Below, piece by piece: positions 33,487 through 41,769 of a stretch of 64,000 nt of DNA (position 1 is its first letter; each line of letters begins with the position of its first letter). Source of the stretch: Nitratireductor sp. B36 (GTDB lineage: Bacteria; Pseudomonadota; Alphaproteobacteria; Rhizobiales; Rhizobiaceae). A model generated the notes under the pieces. The model was not told the origin of the DNA, ran no database searches, and saw only the letters and a list, made by a program, of their open reading frames with translations. The position numbers and the translations under genes were made by a program. The stretch lies in contig NZ_JACKZY010000003.1 in the NCBI RefSeq assembly GCF_020833685.1, positions 324,997-388,996 on the forward strand, given 5' to 3'.

Positions 33487-34446
33487 TCAACTGTCCACGC
33501 TTTTGCCCTGGACGGTCTTTGCTGGTCTGGAACCGGCCAAACCAAGGATGCTGACTATGTCGGCCACCAGATTGAGCTCGGCCAGAATTTTATAGGCCCG
33601 TTCTTTACCGTCCCGGACTTCACCGAACACGTTTCCGATCTCGAAACGGCGGGCCATCGACCCGATCCGTATGGTTATCAGTAATTGGCTTTCCTGAAAT
33701 GCCAGTGCCACACCGCGCTTGTTGTTAAAATGTTGGGTGAGCTCAAGGATCTGCTCCATGAAACGTGGCGTGAGAAGATATCGGGCTTCAAGCTGGTCGG
33801 TGGAGAACACCTCAAAGTGCTCTTCGAATTCCGGGTTTTCAAGTCGGACCTTTTCACCAGTCTGACGCAATCGCTCGATTGCGTTGCCGATCCAATCAGT
33901 GTCTGCGACCACGCAGGTCTTGCCCTTGAATGGTTTTGAGAAGCTGTAGGCAAGCATGATGCTGCGCCATTTGGCGTCTTTTCTGGAGAGCTTCCCCTCG
34001 CATAGCTCGAAGTTCACATCTCCTACTCGGCCGCTTATCCGGTCCTCCAGTTTGGCCCCTGTAAAACGCGGGAGAAGTGGATGGAAGCGAGCCAGCGGAA
34101 AATCGAAGCCACCAAGTTTGTAGTCAAAACCCAGATAGGAGCAGACGCCTCCTGTTAGAACCCGCTTATACTCGTTGGTAAGGCCCCGATATAAAAGCCC
34201 TGCCCCCAATAGACCGCCGAACCCCACGACAAAGGCGGCCAACGCGCCCGGATGATTGGCCAGGCCCAACGATGCGAGGGCTGCGATGGCACAGAACCCG
34301 ATGGCGCCGACAGCGGCCAGGCCGATCACAACCCGCATCCTGTTTTTCCGCCGCTGGTTTGCGCGGACGAGGCCCGGCTTGATTTCATCGGCGTAATATC
34401 GGTCGAACTCTTCATTGGTATTGTTCATCGGCGAGGAGATGTTCAT
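33487..34446 (-). CDS. DUF3137 membrane protein
   Basis: The 319-residue product has two predicted transmembrane helices near residues 37-85 (VVIGLAAVGAIGFCAIAAL and LAAFVVGFGGLLGAGLLY), then a soluble domain. FEVFSTDQLEARYLLTPRFMEQILEL near residue 215 is the recognisable DUF3137 block. Members of this family are frequently encoded near LemA proteins. The function is unknown. It diverges from the transglycosylase gene, and the 16-bp-like element at 34520-34535 lies between them. Confidence 0.8.
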   Translation of the reverse strand: MNISSPMNNTNEEFDRYYADEIKPGLVRANQRRKNRMRVVIGLAAVGAIGFCAIAALASLGLANHPGALAAFVVGFGGLLGAGLLYRGLTNEYKRVLTGGVCSYLGFDYKLGGFDFPLARFHPLLPRFTGAKLEDRISGRVGDVNFELCEGKLSRKDAKWRSIMLAYSFSKPFKGKTCVVADTDWIGNAIERLRQTGEKVRLENPEFEEHFEVFSTDQLEARYLLTPRFMEQILELTQHFNNKRGVALAFQESQLLITIRIGSMARRFEIGNVFGEVRDGKERAYKILAELNLVADIVSILGLAGSRPAKTVQGKSVDS

Positions 34447-34519
34447 GGGATCCCGACTTTGTCTGCACGGATTGGGCTTGGCTGTCCCCTGACATTTCCC
34501 GGGCCGCTAATTTTCTGCC

Positions 34520-34535
34520 TCTCCCAAATTGGAGA
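34520..34535. promoter_or_regulatory. 16-bp element, variant copy 3 (TCTCCCAAATTGGAGA)
   Basis: Matches the 23859-23874 element at 12 of 16 positions, including CCCAAAT, and is itself nearly palindromic. It lies between the divergent DUF3137 (73 bp) and lytic transglycosylase (78 bp) genes, at the same distance from the start codons as the other copies. Confidence 0.4.
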
Positions 34536-34613
34536 GCCAGATGACGGGGCGAATCGAGACCTTGTCCGACTGCATTGCGGGGCATAGGCTTTTCTTGAAG
34601 AGAGGGGTTGGCG

Positions 34614-35489
34614 ATGCGGTATCCGCGTCCTTGCAGAAAGTTCAGGCTGTTTGCCTGTTTTGGGCTGTTTCTGCTGGGGATCTCTGCCGTAGGGGCCGAG
34701 GAAGCATCCGGCGAGACCGAGAAGAACCGACTGATTGCCTCGATCTGTCGGCTGGTAGAGGTCAATGCCCGAGAAAATCTGCTGGATCCAGCATTTCTGG
34801 CGCGGCTTCTATGGAAGGAGAGCCGCTTCAATCCCAATGCTGTCAGCCCGAAAGGGGCTGAAGGCGTGGCGCAGTTCATGCCGGGCACTGCGGCGCTGCG
34901 CGGGCTGGACGATGCATTCGACATTGAGAAGGCGATACCGGCCTCGGCCGCGTATCTGGCGGAGTTGAGAGAAAAGTTCGGAAATCTGGGCTTGGCCGCT
35001 GCAGCATACAATGCCGGGGAAGGGCGCGTGTCCCGCTGGCTCGACAAAGGCGGGTTTCTGCCGTTGGAAACCGAGAACTACGTCATGGCGATTTTGGGTG
35101 CGCCGGCCGATACGTTTTCCAACCGCCAGGTTGTCATTGAAGTCGAACCTCTACACCCGGAAAAGTCTTTTGAGGCGGCTTGTCGCGAACTGCCTGTTTC
35201 AGCTCGTGCCGTGATGGCCATGACCAGCACCCATACGCAACCTTGGGGGGTACAGGTGGCAGGGCATTTTCGCCGTGATGTGGCGATCAGGTTGTGGCAG
35301 ATGGTGTTGCGTCGACATTCAACACTTTTGAGAAATCATGAGCCCGTCATCACGAGAGTGCGCTCCTCTCGAGGGTGGCGTGGAATTTATGCCGTGCGCA
35401 TCGGTGCGGGCAGCCGTGGGGAAGCGGTCAAGGTCTGTGATCAGTTCCGCAAAGGCGGCCTGCCCTGTGTGGTCTTGCGAAACAAATAG
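34614..35489 (+). CDS. Lytic transglycosylase, SLT domain, with SPOR-like C-terminus
   Basis: The ATG at 34614, 6 bp after AGAGGGG, gives 291 residues with a signal peptide (RKFRLFACFGLFLLGISAVGA). The goose-lysozyme-like SLT domain spans about residues 40-165. It shows LLWKESRFNPNAVSPKGAEGVAQFMPGTA with the catalytic Glu in KES, then AAAYNAGEGRVSRWL. The last 65 residues (VRSSRGWRGIYAVRIGAG, then VCDQFRKGGLPCVVLRN) resemble a SPOR peptidoglycan-binding domain. It would cut peptidoglycan between MurNAc and GlcNAc in the periplasm, consistent with an envelope theme for this region. Confidence 0.88.
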   Translation: MRYPRPCRKFRLFACFGLFLLGISAVGAEEASGETEKNRLIASICRLVEVNARENLLDPAFLARLLWKESRFNPNAVSPKGAEGVAQFMPGTAALRGLDDAFDIEKAIPASAAYLAELREKFGNLGLAAAAYNAGEGRVSRWLDKGGFLPLETENYVMAILGAPADTFSNRQVVIEVEPLHPEKSFEAACRELPVSARAVMAMTSTHTQPWGVQVAGHFRRDVAIRLWQMVLRRHSTLLRNHEPVITRVRSSRGWRGIYAVRIGAGSRGEAVKVCDQFRKGGLPCVVLRNK

Positions 35490-35537
35490 TCTTTCCAAAA
35501 AACTACTCGGTCGCGTCGTAAATTTGAGACGTAAAGG

Positions 35538-35569
35538 AAAAGGCCCGGGATAATCTCCGAGCCTTTTCT
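35538..35569. terminator. Bidirectional intrinsic terminator
   Basis: Arms AAAAGGC (35538-35544) and GCCTTTT (35561-35567) enclose a partly paired interior, with A-rich and T-rich flanks on both sides. It sits between the convergent transglycosylase gene and the small secreted-protein gene, and can serve both. Confidence 0.75.
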
Positions 35570-35587
35570 AAATTGATTTCGCAAGTA

Positions 35588-35833
35588 TTAGCTGTTGTTC
35601 GAGATTGTGCGGCTTACGAGCTCCGGACGACCGTCCGCGCCAACCACATAAATCTCAACGTAATCATTTCCGTTCGAAGTAAATTGGTGCTTAAGAACTG
35701 AGCCAACCGGGGTTTTGCTGAGAGTTTCCTGAGAAGGACCATCAAAATTGATGCTCCCCTTGATTGGCTCAATTGCAAATGCGGGAGCGGCAACGAAAGA
35801 CGAAATAACGAGGGCAGAAAGAACAGTTTTCAT
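35588..35833 (-). CDS. Small secreted protein, 81 residues
   Basis: The ATG at 35833 is preferred because TAGGAG lies 7 bases upstream and the product then starts with a clean signal peptide (MKTVLSALVISSFVAAPAFA). The mature part of about 60 residues has GSINFDGPSQETLSKTPVGS and a beta-rich end. No family is recognised with confidence; it resembles the many short periplasmic proteins of Rhizobiales. Base composition is lower in GC than its neighbours. The variant 16-bp element at 35925-35940 lies 92 bp upstream. Confidence 0.7.
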   Translation of the reverse strand: MKTVLSALVISSFVAAPAFAIEPIKGSINFDGPSQETLSKTPVGSVLKHQFTSNGNDYVEIYVVGADGRPELVSRTISNNS

Positions 35834-35924
35834 TTTAAAACTCCTAATAGCTTTCAACAAGCCATTCACATTCCCGTCAGGGAAATCATGATATTACTAT
35901 CAGCATGGGGTGATCCCTTGCTGG

Positions 35925-35940
35925 TTCCTCATTTAGGGAG
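35925..35940 (-). promoter_or_regulatory. 16-bp element, variant copy 4 (reverse strand CTCCCTAAATGAGGAA)
   Basis: On the reverse strand the sequence matches the 23859-23874 element at 12 of 16 positions, keeping AAATGAGG. It is 92 bp upstream of the small secreted-protein gene. Confidence 0.4.
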
Positions 35941-35984
35941 TGGTTGTTCGTTCTGTCAGATCGGAATTTTGAAACAGAGCGTTC

Positions 35985-35993
35985 ACAAATGTT
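35985..35993. promoter_or_regulatory. ACAAATGTT site upstream of the DRL-type operon
   Basis: ACAAATGTT followed by a second AATGTT at 35996-36001. The 8-mer ACAAATGT also occurs at 42521-42528 upstream of the PTS operon and twice at 429-458 upstream of the sugar ABC operon, all loci with a SorC-type regulator. It may be a common SorC half-site. Confidence 0.35.
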
Positions 35994-36166
35994 GGAATGT
36001 TACGATCAAGTTTGCAGGACTGTCTGTCTCGTGAACCAGCAGCCACGAGCGGCAGGTCATGGCACTCTCGCAGCGGGTCAAATGAGTGGACATTCGTATT
36101 GACACCAAAACAGATGTTCAATAAGCCTCGGGTCGAGGAAACGTCCATCTGGGAGAGTGGTCAGAA

Positions 36167-37483
36167 ATGTCTGCCAATGTTGCGCTTACCGGTCTTGCCC
36201 GGGATCTCGAGGATCGGGCCAAATCCGGCAAGCCGATCCGTATCGGCCTTGTGGGCTCTGGCGAAATGGGAACCGATATTGTTACCCGCGTGGCTCATAT
36301 GCCGGGTATCGAAATCGGCGCCATTTCGGAGCTGAACCTGCCTGCGGCCAGCCGTGCCGTGGATATCGCCTATCAGGAAGAAGGCCATGCCAAGGAAGTG
36401 GACAGCCAGTCGGCTATGACCACGGCCATGGAAGGCGGCAAGGTGGCCGTCACCAACAATGCCGATCTTCTTCTTGAAAACGATCTGATCGATGTTGTGA
36501 TCGATGCAACCGGCGTTCCGGCTGTCGGCGCGGAGATCGGTCTCAAGGCCATGGAACATGGCAAGCATCTTGTCATGATGAATGTCGAGGCGGATGTCAC
36601 CATCGGCGCTTATCTCAAGAGCGAAGCTGATCGTCTGGGCGTGACCTATTCGCTCGGCGCTGGCGACGAGCCGTCTTCCTGTATGGAGCTGATCGAGTTC
36701 GTTTCGGCCATGGGGCATCCCATCGTCGCTGCCGGCAAGGGCAAGAACAACCCGCTCAACATCGATGCGATCCCGGACGACTATGCCGAGGAAGCAGCGC
36801 GCCGCAACATGAATGTGCGCATGCTGGTCGAGTTTGTCGACGGTTCCAAGACCATGGTCGAGATGGCGGCAATCGCCAATGCCACGGGCCTCGTGCCGGA
36901 TAAGCCGGGCATGCATGGCCCCAAGGCGACGCTCGATGAGTTGTCCTCGGTGCTCGTGCCCGAAAAGGATGGCGGTGTGCTGTCGCGCGTCGGCGTGGTG
37001 GACTATTCCATCGGCAAGGGTGTTGCGCCCGGCGTCTTCGTTGTGGCCGACATGTCGCATCCGCGCATTTCCGAGCGCATGGAAGACCTGAAGATGGGCA
37101 AGGGGCCCTACTTCACCTTCCACCGTCCCTATCATCTCACCTCTCTTGAAGTGCCGCTCACCTGCGCCCGAGTGGTGCTCTATGGCAAGGCCGACATGGT
37201 CCCGCTGGACAAGCCGGTGGCGGAAGTCTGCGCCGTTGCCAAGAAGGACATGCAGCCGGGCGATACGCTCGATGCGATCGGCGAATACTGCTACCGCGCA
37301 TGGATCATGACGGTTCCCGAAGCCCGCGCTTCCAAGGCGATCCCATGCGGCCTGCTTCAGGGTGGCACGGTCACCAAACCCATCAAGAAGGGTGAACTCA
37401 TCACGTCCGAGAATGCTGCACCGCCGGCCGGTTCCAAGATCGCCGAGCTGCGCGCGCGTCAGGACAAGCTCGTTTACGGCTAG
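36167..37483 (+). CDS. DXR-like (DRL)/SAF-domain NAD(P)-dependent oxidoreductase
   Basis: A 438-residue enzyme of the homoserine-dehydrogenase-like family with a Rossmann N-terminus (IGLVGSGEMGTDIV near residues 26-39), a central catalytic domain (NVEADVTIGAYL near residue 143, GAGDEPSSCMELIEF near residue 165), FHRPYHLTSLEVP near residue 320, and a C-terminal SAF-like part. This architecture matches the DRL family described from Brucella abortus, which interconverts 1-deoxy-D-xylulose 5-phosphate and 2-C-methyl-D-erythritol 4-phosphate. Only some family members have that activity. Here it heads an operon with an acetoin-dehydrogenase-like complex beside a glucitol PTS, so the oxidative, catabolic direction is plausible but unproven. 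Confidence 0.78.
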   Translation: MSANVALTGLARDLEDRAKSGKPIRIGLVGSGEMGTDIVTRVAHMPGIEIGAISELNLPAASRAVDIAYQEEGHAKEVDSQSAMTTAMEGGKVAVTNNADLLLENDLIDVVIDATGVPAVGAEIGLKAMEHGKHLVMMNVEADVTIGAYLKSEADRLGVTYSLGAGDEPSSCMELIEFVSAMGHPIVAAGKGKNNPLNIDAIPDDYAEEAARRNMNVRMLVEFVDGSKTMVEMAAIANATGLVPDKPGMHGPKATLDELSSVLVPEKDGGVLSRVGVVDYSIGKGVAPGVFVVADMSHPRISERMEDLKMGKGPYFTFHRPYHLTSLEVPLTCARVVLYGKADMVPLDKPVAEVCAVAKKDMQPGDTLDAIGEYCYRAWIMTVPEARASKAIPCGLLQGGTVTKPIKKGELITSENAAPPAGSKIAELRARQDKLVYG

Positions 37484-37497
37484 ACAGGAGCATGAAT

Positions 37498-38532
37498 ATG
37501 TCGGCCACGGCCAAGAAGGGCGCCGCAAAAAAAGACGGCGCCAACCAGCCTTTCATCTACAGGCACTATGATCAGGAAAAGCTGCGCGATGCGCTGCGCA
37601 AGATGTATCTGATCCGCCAGTTTGAGGAAGGCGCGGAAGAAAGCTATATGCGCGGCCTGATCCACGGCACGATGCATCTTTCCATCGGGCAGGAAGCAAG
37701 TGCCGTCGGCATCTGTCTTGGCCTCACCGATGAAGACCAGATCACCTCCACGCACCGGGGGCATGGTCACTGCATTGCCAAGGGTGCGGATGTCTCGCGC
37801 ATGTTCGCCGAGTTCTTCGGCAAGATCACCGGTTATTGCCGCGGCCGCGGCGGTTCCATGCACATCGCCGATGTGTCGACGGGCAATCTTGGCGCAAACG
37901 GCATTGTCGGCGGCGGTCTGCCGATTGCCGTTGGTGCCGCGCTGACCGCAAAGAAGATGAAGACCGGCAATGTGGTCGTCTGCTTCTTCGGCGACGGTGC
38001 AAACAATGAGGGCGCGTTCCACGAGGCGCTGAACATGGCGGCCATCTGGAAGCTTCCGGTGATCTTCGTTTGCGAGAACAATGGCTATGGCATGTCGACC
38101 TCCGTCGCCCGTGCGACAGCGGTTCCCAACATTGCCGACCGCGCTTCCGCCTATGCGATGCCCGGTGTGATCGTCGACGGCAATGTCGTGTCGGATGTGG
38201 CCGAGGCTATGCACGAGGCAACCGAGCGCGCGCGCAATGGCGAGGGTCCGACGCTCATCGAATGCAAGACATATCGCTATCGCGGCCATTCCAAGAGCGA
38301 CCGCAACCGCTACCGCACCAAGGAAGAGATCGAGGAGTGGATGACCGAGCGTGATCCGATCGAGGCCTTCGAATCCCAGCTGATGGAATTCGGTGTCATC
38401 GATCAGAAAGGCATCGAGGACATCCGCGAATCCGTCCGCAAGGAAATCGAGGCCGGTATCGAGTTTGCCAAGGAAAGCCCGATGCCCGAAGTCGCCAATC
38501 TTGAGAAATACGTCTACACGGAGCAGGCCTGA
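37498..38532 (+). CDS. Thiamine-diphosphate dehydrogenase E1 component, alpha subunit (second copy, AcoA-like)
   Basis: The ATG at 37498 is 7 bases after AGGAG; another ATG at 37492 is too close to it. The 344-residue product opens with a Lys/Ala-rich tail, then [34 protein letters not shown]. The diphosphate-binding motif runs from GDGANNEG near residue 162 to CENN. It resembles acetoin dehydrogenase alpha more than pyruvate dehydrogenase alpha. Following the DRL-type gene by 14 bp, it may form the carboligase-type site that cleaves a methyl-ketone sugar phosphate, the reverse of the DXS carbon-carbon bond. A conventional acetoin or 2-oxo acid substrate is possible. Confidence 0.85.
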   Translation: MSATAKKGAAKKDGANQPFIYRHYDQEKLRDALRKMYLIRQFEEGAEESYMRGLIHGTMHLSIGQEASAVGICLGLTDEDQITSTHRGHGHCIAKGADVSRMFAEFFGKITGYCRGRGGSMHIADVSTGNLGANGIVGGGLPIAVGAALTAKKMKTGNVVVCFFGDGANNEGAFHEALNMAAIWKLPVIFVCENNGYGMSTSVARATAVPNIADRASAYAMPGVIVDGNVVSDVAEAMHEATERARNGEGPTLIECKTYRYRGHSKSDRNRYRTKEEIEEWMTERDPIEAFESQLMEFGVIDQKGIEDIRESVRKEIEAGIEFAKESPMPEVANLEKYVYTEQA

Positions 38533-39542
38533 TGGACGCGCAAGTCGAGACAGCCACGCGTGAACTGAGCTACGCGCAGGCCATCCAGGAAGCCATGGCC
38601 ATAGCCATGGAGCGTGATGAGCGCGTGTTCCTCATGGGCGAGGACATCGGCGTTTACGGTGGCGCCTTTCAGGTCACCGGCGATCTGGTCGAGCGTTTCG
38701 GCACCGACCGTGTCATGGACACGCCGATTTCGGAACTGGGCGGCGCAGGTGTCGCAGTCGGTGCCGCTGTCACCGGCATGCGCCCGATCTTCGAGTTTCA
38801 GTTCTCCGATTTCGCGACGCTCGCCATGGAGCAGATCGTCAACCAGGCCGCCAAGATGCGCTACATGCTGGGTGGTGCCGTTTCGGTGCCGGTCGTCATG
38901 CGCTTTCCGGCGGGCTCCGGCACGGGTGCTGCCGCACAGCACAGCCAGAGCCTTGAAGCGTGGCTCGGCCATGTGCCGGGTCTGAAGGTCATCCAGCCGG
39001 CAACCCCGCACGATGTGAAGGGCATGCTGCTCGCGGCCATCGAGGATCCCGATCCGGTGATGATCTACGAGCACAAGCTCCTCTACAAGATGAAGGGCGA
39101 GGTGCCGGAAGGCTATTACACCGTGCCTATCGGCAAGGCCGAGGTCCGGCGCGAGGGCGCTGATCTCACCATCGTCGCCACGTCGATCATGGTGCACAAG
39201 GCGCTGGACGCTGCAAAGCAGCTTGCCGAAGAGGATATCGACGTCGAGGTTATCGATCTGCGCACGATCCGCCCGATGGATCGCCAGACGATCATCGACA
39301 GCGTGTGCAAGACGTCCCGTCTGATGTGCGTCTATGAAGGCGTGAAAACGCTCGGCGTCGGCGCGGAAATCTCCGCCATGATCGCCGAAAGCGAGGCTTT
39401 CGATTATCTCGACGCACCGGTTGTCCGTCTGGGCGGCGCGGAAACGCCGATCCCGTACAATCCGGAGCTGGAGAAGGCGACGGTCCCGCAGGTCGACGGC
39501 ATCGTCAAGGCGGCCCGCGATCTTGTCACGGGAGCGCGCTGA
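38532..39542 (+). CDS. Thiamine-diphosphate dehydrogenase E1 component, beta subunit (second copy, AcoB-like)
   Basis: The 336-residue beta subunit starts one base inside the alpha stop. It has [18 protein letters not shown] near residue 33, [39 protein letters not shown] near residue 130 and [13 protein letters not shown] near residue 240. These are the standard beta-subunit blocks. It pairs with the 37498 product and hands the acyl group to the E2 encoded next. Confidence 0.88.
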   Translation: MDAQVETATRELSYAQAIQEAMAIAMERDERVFLMGEDIGVYGGAFQVTGDLVERFGTDRVMDTPISELGGAGVAVGAAVTGMRPIFEFQFSDFATLAMEQIVNQAAKMRYMLGGAVSVPVVMRFPAGSGTGAAAQHSQSLEAWLGHVPGLKVIQPATPHDVKGMLLAAIEDPDPVMIYEHKLLYKMKGEVPEGYYTVPIGKAEVRREGADLTIVATSIMVHKALDAAKQLAEEDIDVEVIDLRTIRPMDRQTIIDSVCKTSRLMCVYEGVKTLGVGAEISAMIAESEAFDYLDAPVVRLGGAETPIPYNPELEKATVPQVDGIVKAARDLVTGAR

Positions 39543-39543
39543 C

Positions 39544-40854
39544 ATGGCCGTTGAAGTCATCCTGCCCAAGGTCGACATGGACATGGCGACCGGCCGCATC
39601 TCCTCCTGGCATGTGGAAGAAGGCGCGACCGTGAAGAAGGGCGATCTCCTGTTCGAGATCGAGACCGACAAGGCGGCCATGGAGATCGACTCTCCTGCCG
39701 CCGGCATCGTTCGAAACATCACCGGCAAGGAAGGCGTCGATATTGCCGTCGGTGAGGTTGTCGCCTGGATTTATGAGGAGGGCGAGGCGGTGGCCGATGC
39801 ACCGGCTTCTGCGCCCGCCGAAGCCGCAGCCGAAGCGCCCGCAAAGGCTGAAGCGCCGGCCCCCGTCGAGGCCGCCGCGCCCGTTGCGGCTGTACCGGCA
39901 GCAAATGTGGAAGCGTCTTCAGGCGTTCGCGCCTCTCCGCTCGCGCGCCGTCTGGCGAAGGAAGCCGGTCTCGATCTTGCGGCGATTTCGGGCTCCGGCC
40001 CGAAAGGCCGGATCGTCAAGGCCGATGTGGAAGCCGCTGGCAAGGATGGTGGTGCGAAAGCCGCCGATGCAGCACCTTCTGCCGCTCCGTCCGCACAGCC
40101 GGCCATGTCCGACGATCAGGTCATGAAACTGTTCGAGGAAGGCTCCTACGAGCTCATCCCCCATGACAGCATGCGCAAGACCATCGCCCGCCGTCTGGTC
40201 GAGGCGAAGTCGTCCATCCCGCATTTCTACCTGACGCTCGACTGCGAGATCGACGCGCTTCTGGCGCTGCGCAAGCAGTTGAACGATGCCGCGCCGAAGG
40301 TGAAGACCGAGGATGGCGAGAAGCCGGCTTACAAGCTGTCGGTCAACGACATGGTCATCAAGGCCCATGCGAAGGCGCTCGCCATGGTTCCGGAGGCGAA
40401 TGTCTCCTGGACCGAGAGCGCCATGGTGAAGCACAAACATGCCGATGTGGGCGTTGCCGTGTCGATCCCTGGCGGCCTGATCACGCCGATCATCCGCCGC
40501 GCCGACGAGAAGACGCTGTCGGCGATTTCCAACGAGATGAAGGATCTGGCCACACGGGCGCGCTCGCGCAAGCTGAAGGCGGAAGAGTATCAGGGCGGCA
40601 ACACGGCCGTTTCCAATCTCGGCATGTTCGGCATCAAGGACTTTGCCGCCGTCATCAACCCGCCGCATGCGACGATCCTTGCGGTTGGCGCTGGCGAGCA
40701 GCGGGCGGTGGTGAAGGATGGCGAGGTGAAGGTGGCAACGGTGATGTCGGTGACGCTGTCGACCGATCACCGCGCGGTGGACGGCGCGCTCGGCGCCGAA
40801 CTCCTCGCCGCCTTCAAACAGGTCATCGAAAATCCGATGACAATGCTCGTCTGA
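39544..40854 (+). CDS. Dihydrolipoamide acyltransferase E2 with classical CAT-type core
   Basis: The ATG at 39544 begins directly after the beta-subunit stop and gives 436 residues. Residues 1-80 are a lipoyl domain with the target Lys in ETDKAAME. An Ala/Pro/Glu-rich swinging linker (about 85-130) follows. Then comes an E3-binding domain (RASPLARRLAKEAG near residue 136) and, from about residue 200, the acyltransferase core ending in the catalytic DHRAVDG. Unlike the first cluster's E2, this one has the ordinary pyruvate-dehydrogenase-type core. It would make acetyl-CoA from the E1 product. No E3 gene is present; the operon ends here at a terminator. Confidence 0.9.
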   Translation: MAVEVILPKVDMDMATGRISSWHVEEGATVKKGDLLFEIETDKAAMEIDSPAAGIVRNITGKEGVDIAVGEVVAWIYEEGEAVADAPASAPAEAAAEAPAKAEAPAPVEAAAPVAAVPAANVEASSGVRASPLARRLAKEAGLDLAAISGSGPKGRIVKADVEAAGKDGGAKAADAAPSAAPSAQPAMSDDQVMKLFEEGSYELIPHDSMRKTIARRLVEAKSSIPHFYLTLDCEIDALLALRKQLNDAAPKVKTEDGEKPAYKLSVNDMVIKAHAKALAMVPEANVSWTESAMVKHKHADVGVAVSIPGGLITPIIRRADEKTLSAISNEMKDLATRARSRKLKAEEYQGGNTAVSNLGMFGIKDFAAVINPPHATILAVGAGEQRAVVKDGEVKVATVMSVTLSTDHRAVDGALGAELLAAFKQVIENPMTMLV

Positions 40855-40987
40855 TATGCATCCCCGGTTCGCAGAGGGGCTCGTTGCCGGGGAAGCAGAG
40901 GGGGAGCGTCCGGCATTCCTTGTGGGATGAGGGACGCTATTGGGGTGGGTAACCGGGGGACAGCCCTGGAACTTTGACCGCGTCAAC

Positions 40988-41023
40988 TGGCGCTGCCTGG
41001 ATCATCACGGGCAGCGCCATTTT
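40988..41023 (+). terminator. Intrinsic terminator after the E2 gene
   Basis: A perfect 10-bp stem TGGCGCTGCC / GGCAGCGCCA (40988-40997 and 41010-41019) with a 12-base loop, followed by TTTTCTTT. It closes the DRL-E1-E2 operon. The stem may also serve the convergent HAD gene, which ends at 41026. Confidence 0.85.
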
Positions 41024-41025
41024 CT

Positions 41026-41712
41026 TTACATGTCCGCCACGGTTTCACGGATGAAGCCGCGCTGGGTCAACTCGGCTTCCACCGCGTTCCAGCTTGTGCA
41101 TACTGCATGGGCACCGGCGGCCAGCAGCTTTTCGGCGTGACCCTCGAAAGTATGGCTTCCTCCCGTGAAGCCGATGGCGGTCATACCGGCTGCAACGGCA
41201 CCCTGTACGCCGAAGGGGGAATCCTCGATCACCACCGAAGAAGCAGGCTCGCTACCCAGCTTTTCCGCTGCGAACAGAAAAATGTCAGGTGCCGGCTTGC
41301 CGTTTTGGACCATTGAGGTGCTGAAGACATTGTCGGCAAAGAAATCTGCAATGCCAGTCACTTCAAGGCTGAGGGCAATGCGTTCCATCGATGATGATGA
41401 GGCAACACAGCGGGCGGCTTCAAGGTTACGAAGAAACGGCAATATGTCCCTTGTCGGCTTTAGCTCTTCTTCCAGAAGGGCTCTGGTCTCCAGCCAGATG
41501 TCGCCTTCGGCATGGGCAGGGAAAGCGTGACCGGTGAGTTCCTCGATGCGGACAATGATGTCGGCCTGCTTCATGCCGATGCACTGGGTAACGATATCGC
41601 GGGTCAGTGCGAGGCCATGTTTGTTGTAGACGCGTTCATAGGCGATCGCGGCCAGCGGTTCGCTGTCGACGAGGACGCCGTCGCAATCGAATATGATCAG
41701 GGGCTTGCTCAT
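41026..41712 (-). CDS. HAD-superfamily sugar phosphatase / beta-phosphoglucomutase-like
   Basis: A 228-residue HAD subfamily IA protein. Motif I is FDCDGVLVDSEP near residues 8-19, motif II is ASSSS near residue 110, motif III Lys is in NGKPAPDIFLFAAE near residue 137, and motif IV is VVIEDSPFGV near residue 157. Length and the C1-type cap match sugar phosphatases and beta-phosphoglucomutases. Lying between the DRL operon and the PTS operon, on the opposite strand, it may hydrolyse excess sugar or polyol phosphate formed by the PTS. Confidence 0.85.
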   Translation of the reverse strand: MSKPLIIFDCDGVLVDSEPLAAIAYERVYNKHGLALTRDIVTQCIGMKQADIIVRIEELTGHAFPAHAEGDIWLETRALLEEELKPTRDILPFLRNLEAARCVASSSSMERIALSLEVTGIADFFADNVFSTSMVQNGKPAPDIFLFAAEKLGSEPASSVVIEDSPFGVQGAVAAGMTAIGFTGGSHTFEGHAEKLLAAGAHAVCTSWNAVEAELTQRGFIRETVADM

Positions 41713-41769
41713 GGAAACTCCAGAATTGACGTAGAGCTGGTGTGAAAGGGAGATGACCGGTGCTGAATT

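Larger units (their letters stand above)
35834..36166. other. Intergenic region between small secreted protein and DRL operon
   Basis: No gene is supported in 333 bases. The left part carries the variant 16-bp element (35925-35940). The middle carries ACAAATGTT at 35985-35993. A TTGACA at 36099-36104 could be a -35 box for the rightward operon, with only a weak TAAGCC 17 bp later. GGGAGAG at 36151-36157 is the ribosome binding site of the 36167 gene. Confidence 0.5.

Noticed and set aside
36080-36087. CAAATGAG upstream of the DRL-type gene
   Set aside because: Only the centre of the 16-bp element is present; the flanking C and G runs are missing.
36161-37528. Reverse-strand open frame of 455 residues opposite the DRL-type gene
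   Set aside because: Antisense to a well-supported enzyme, composition typical of shadow frames, no motif.
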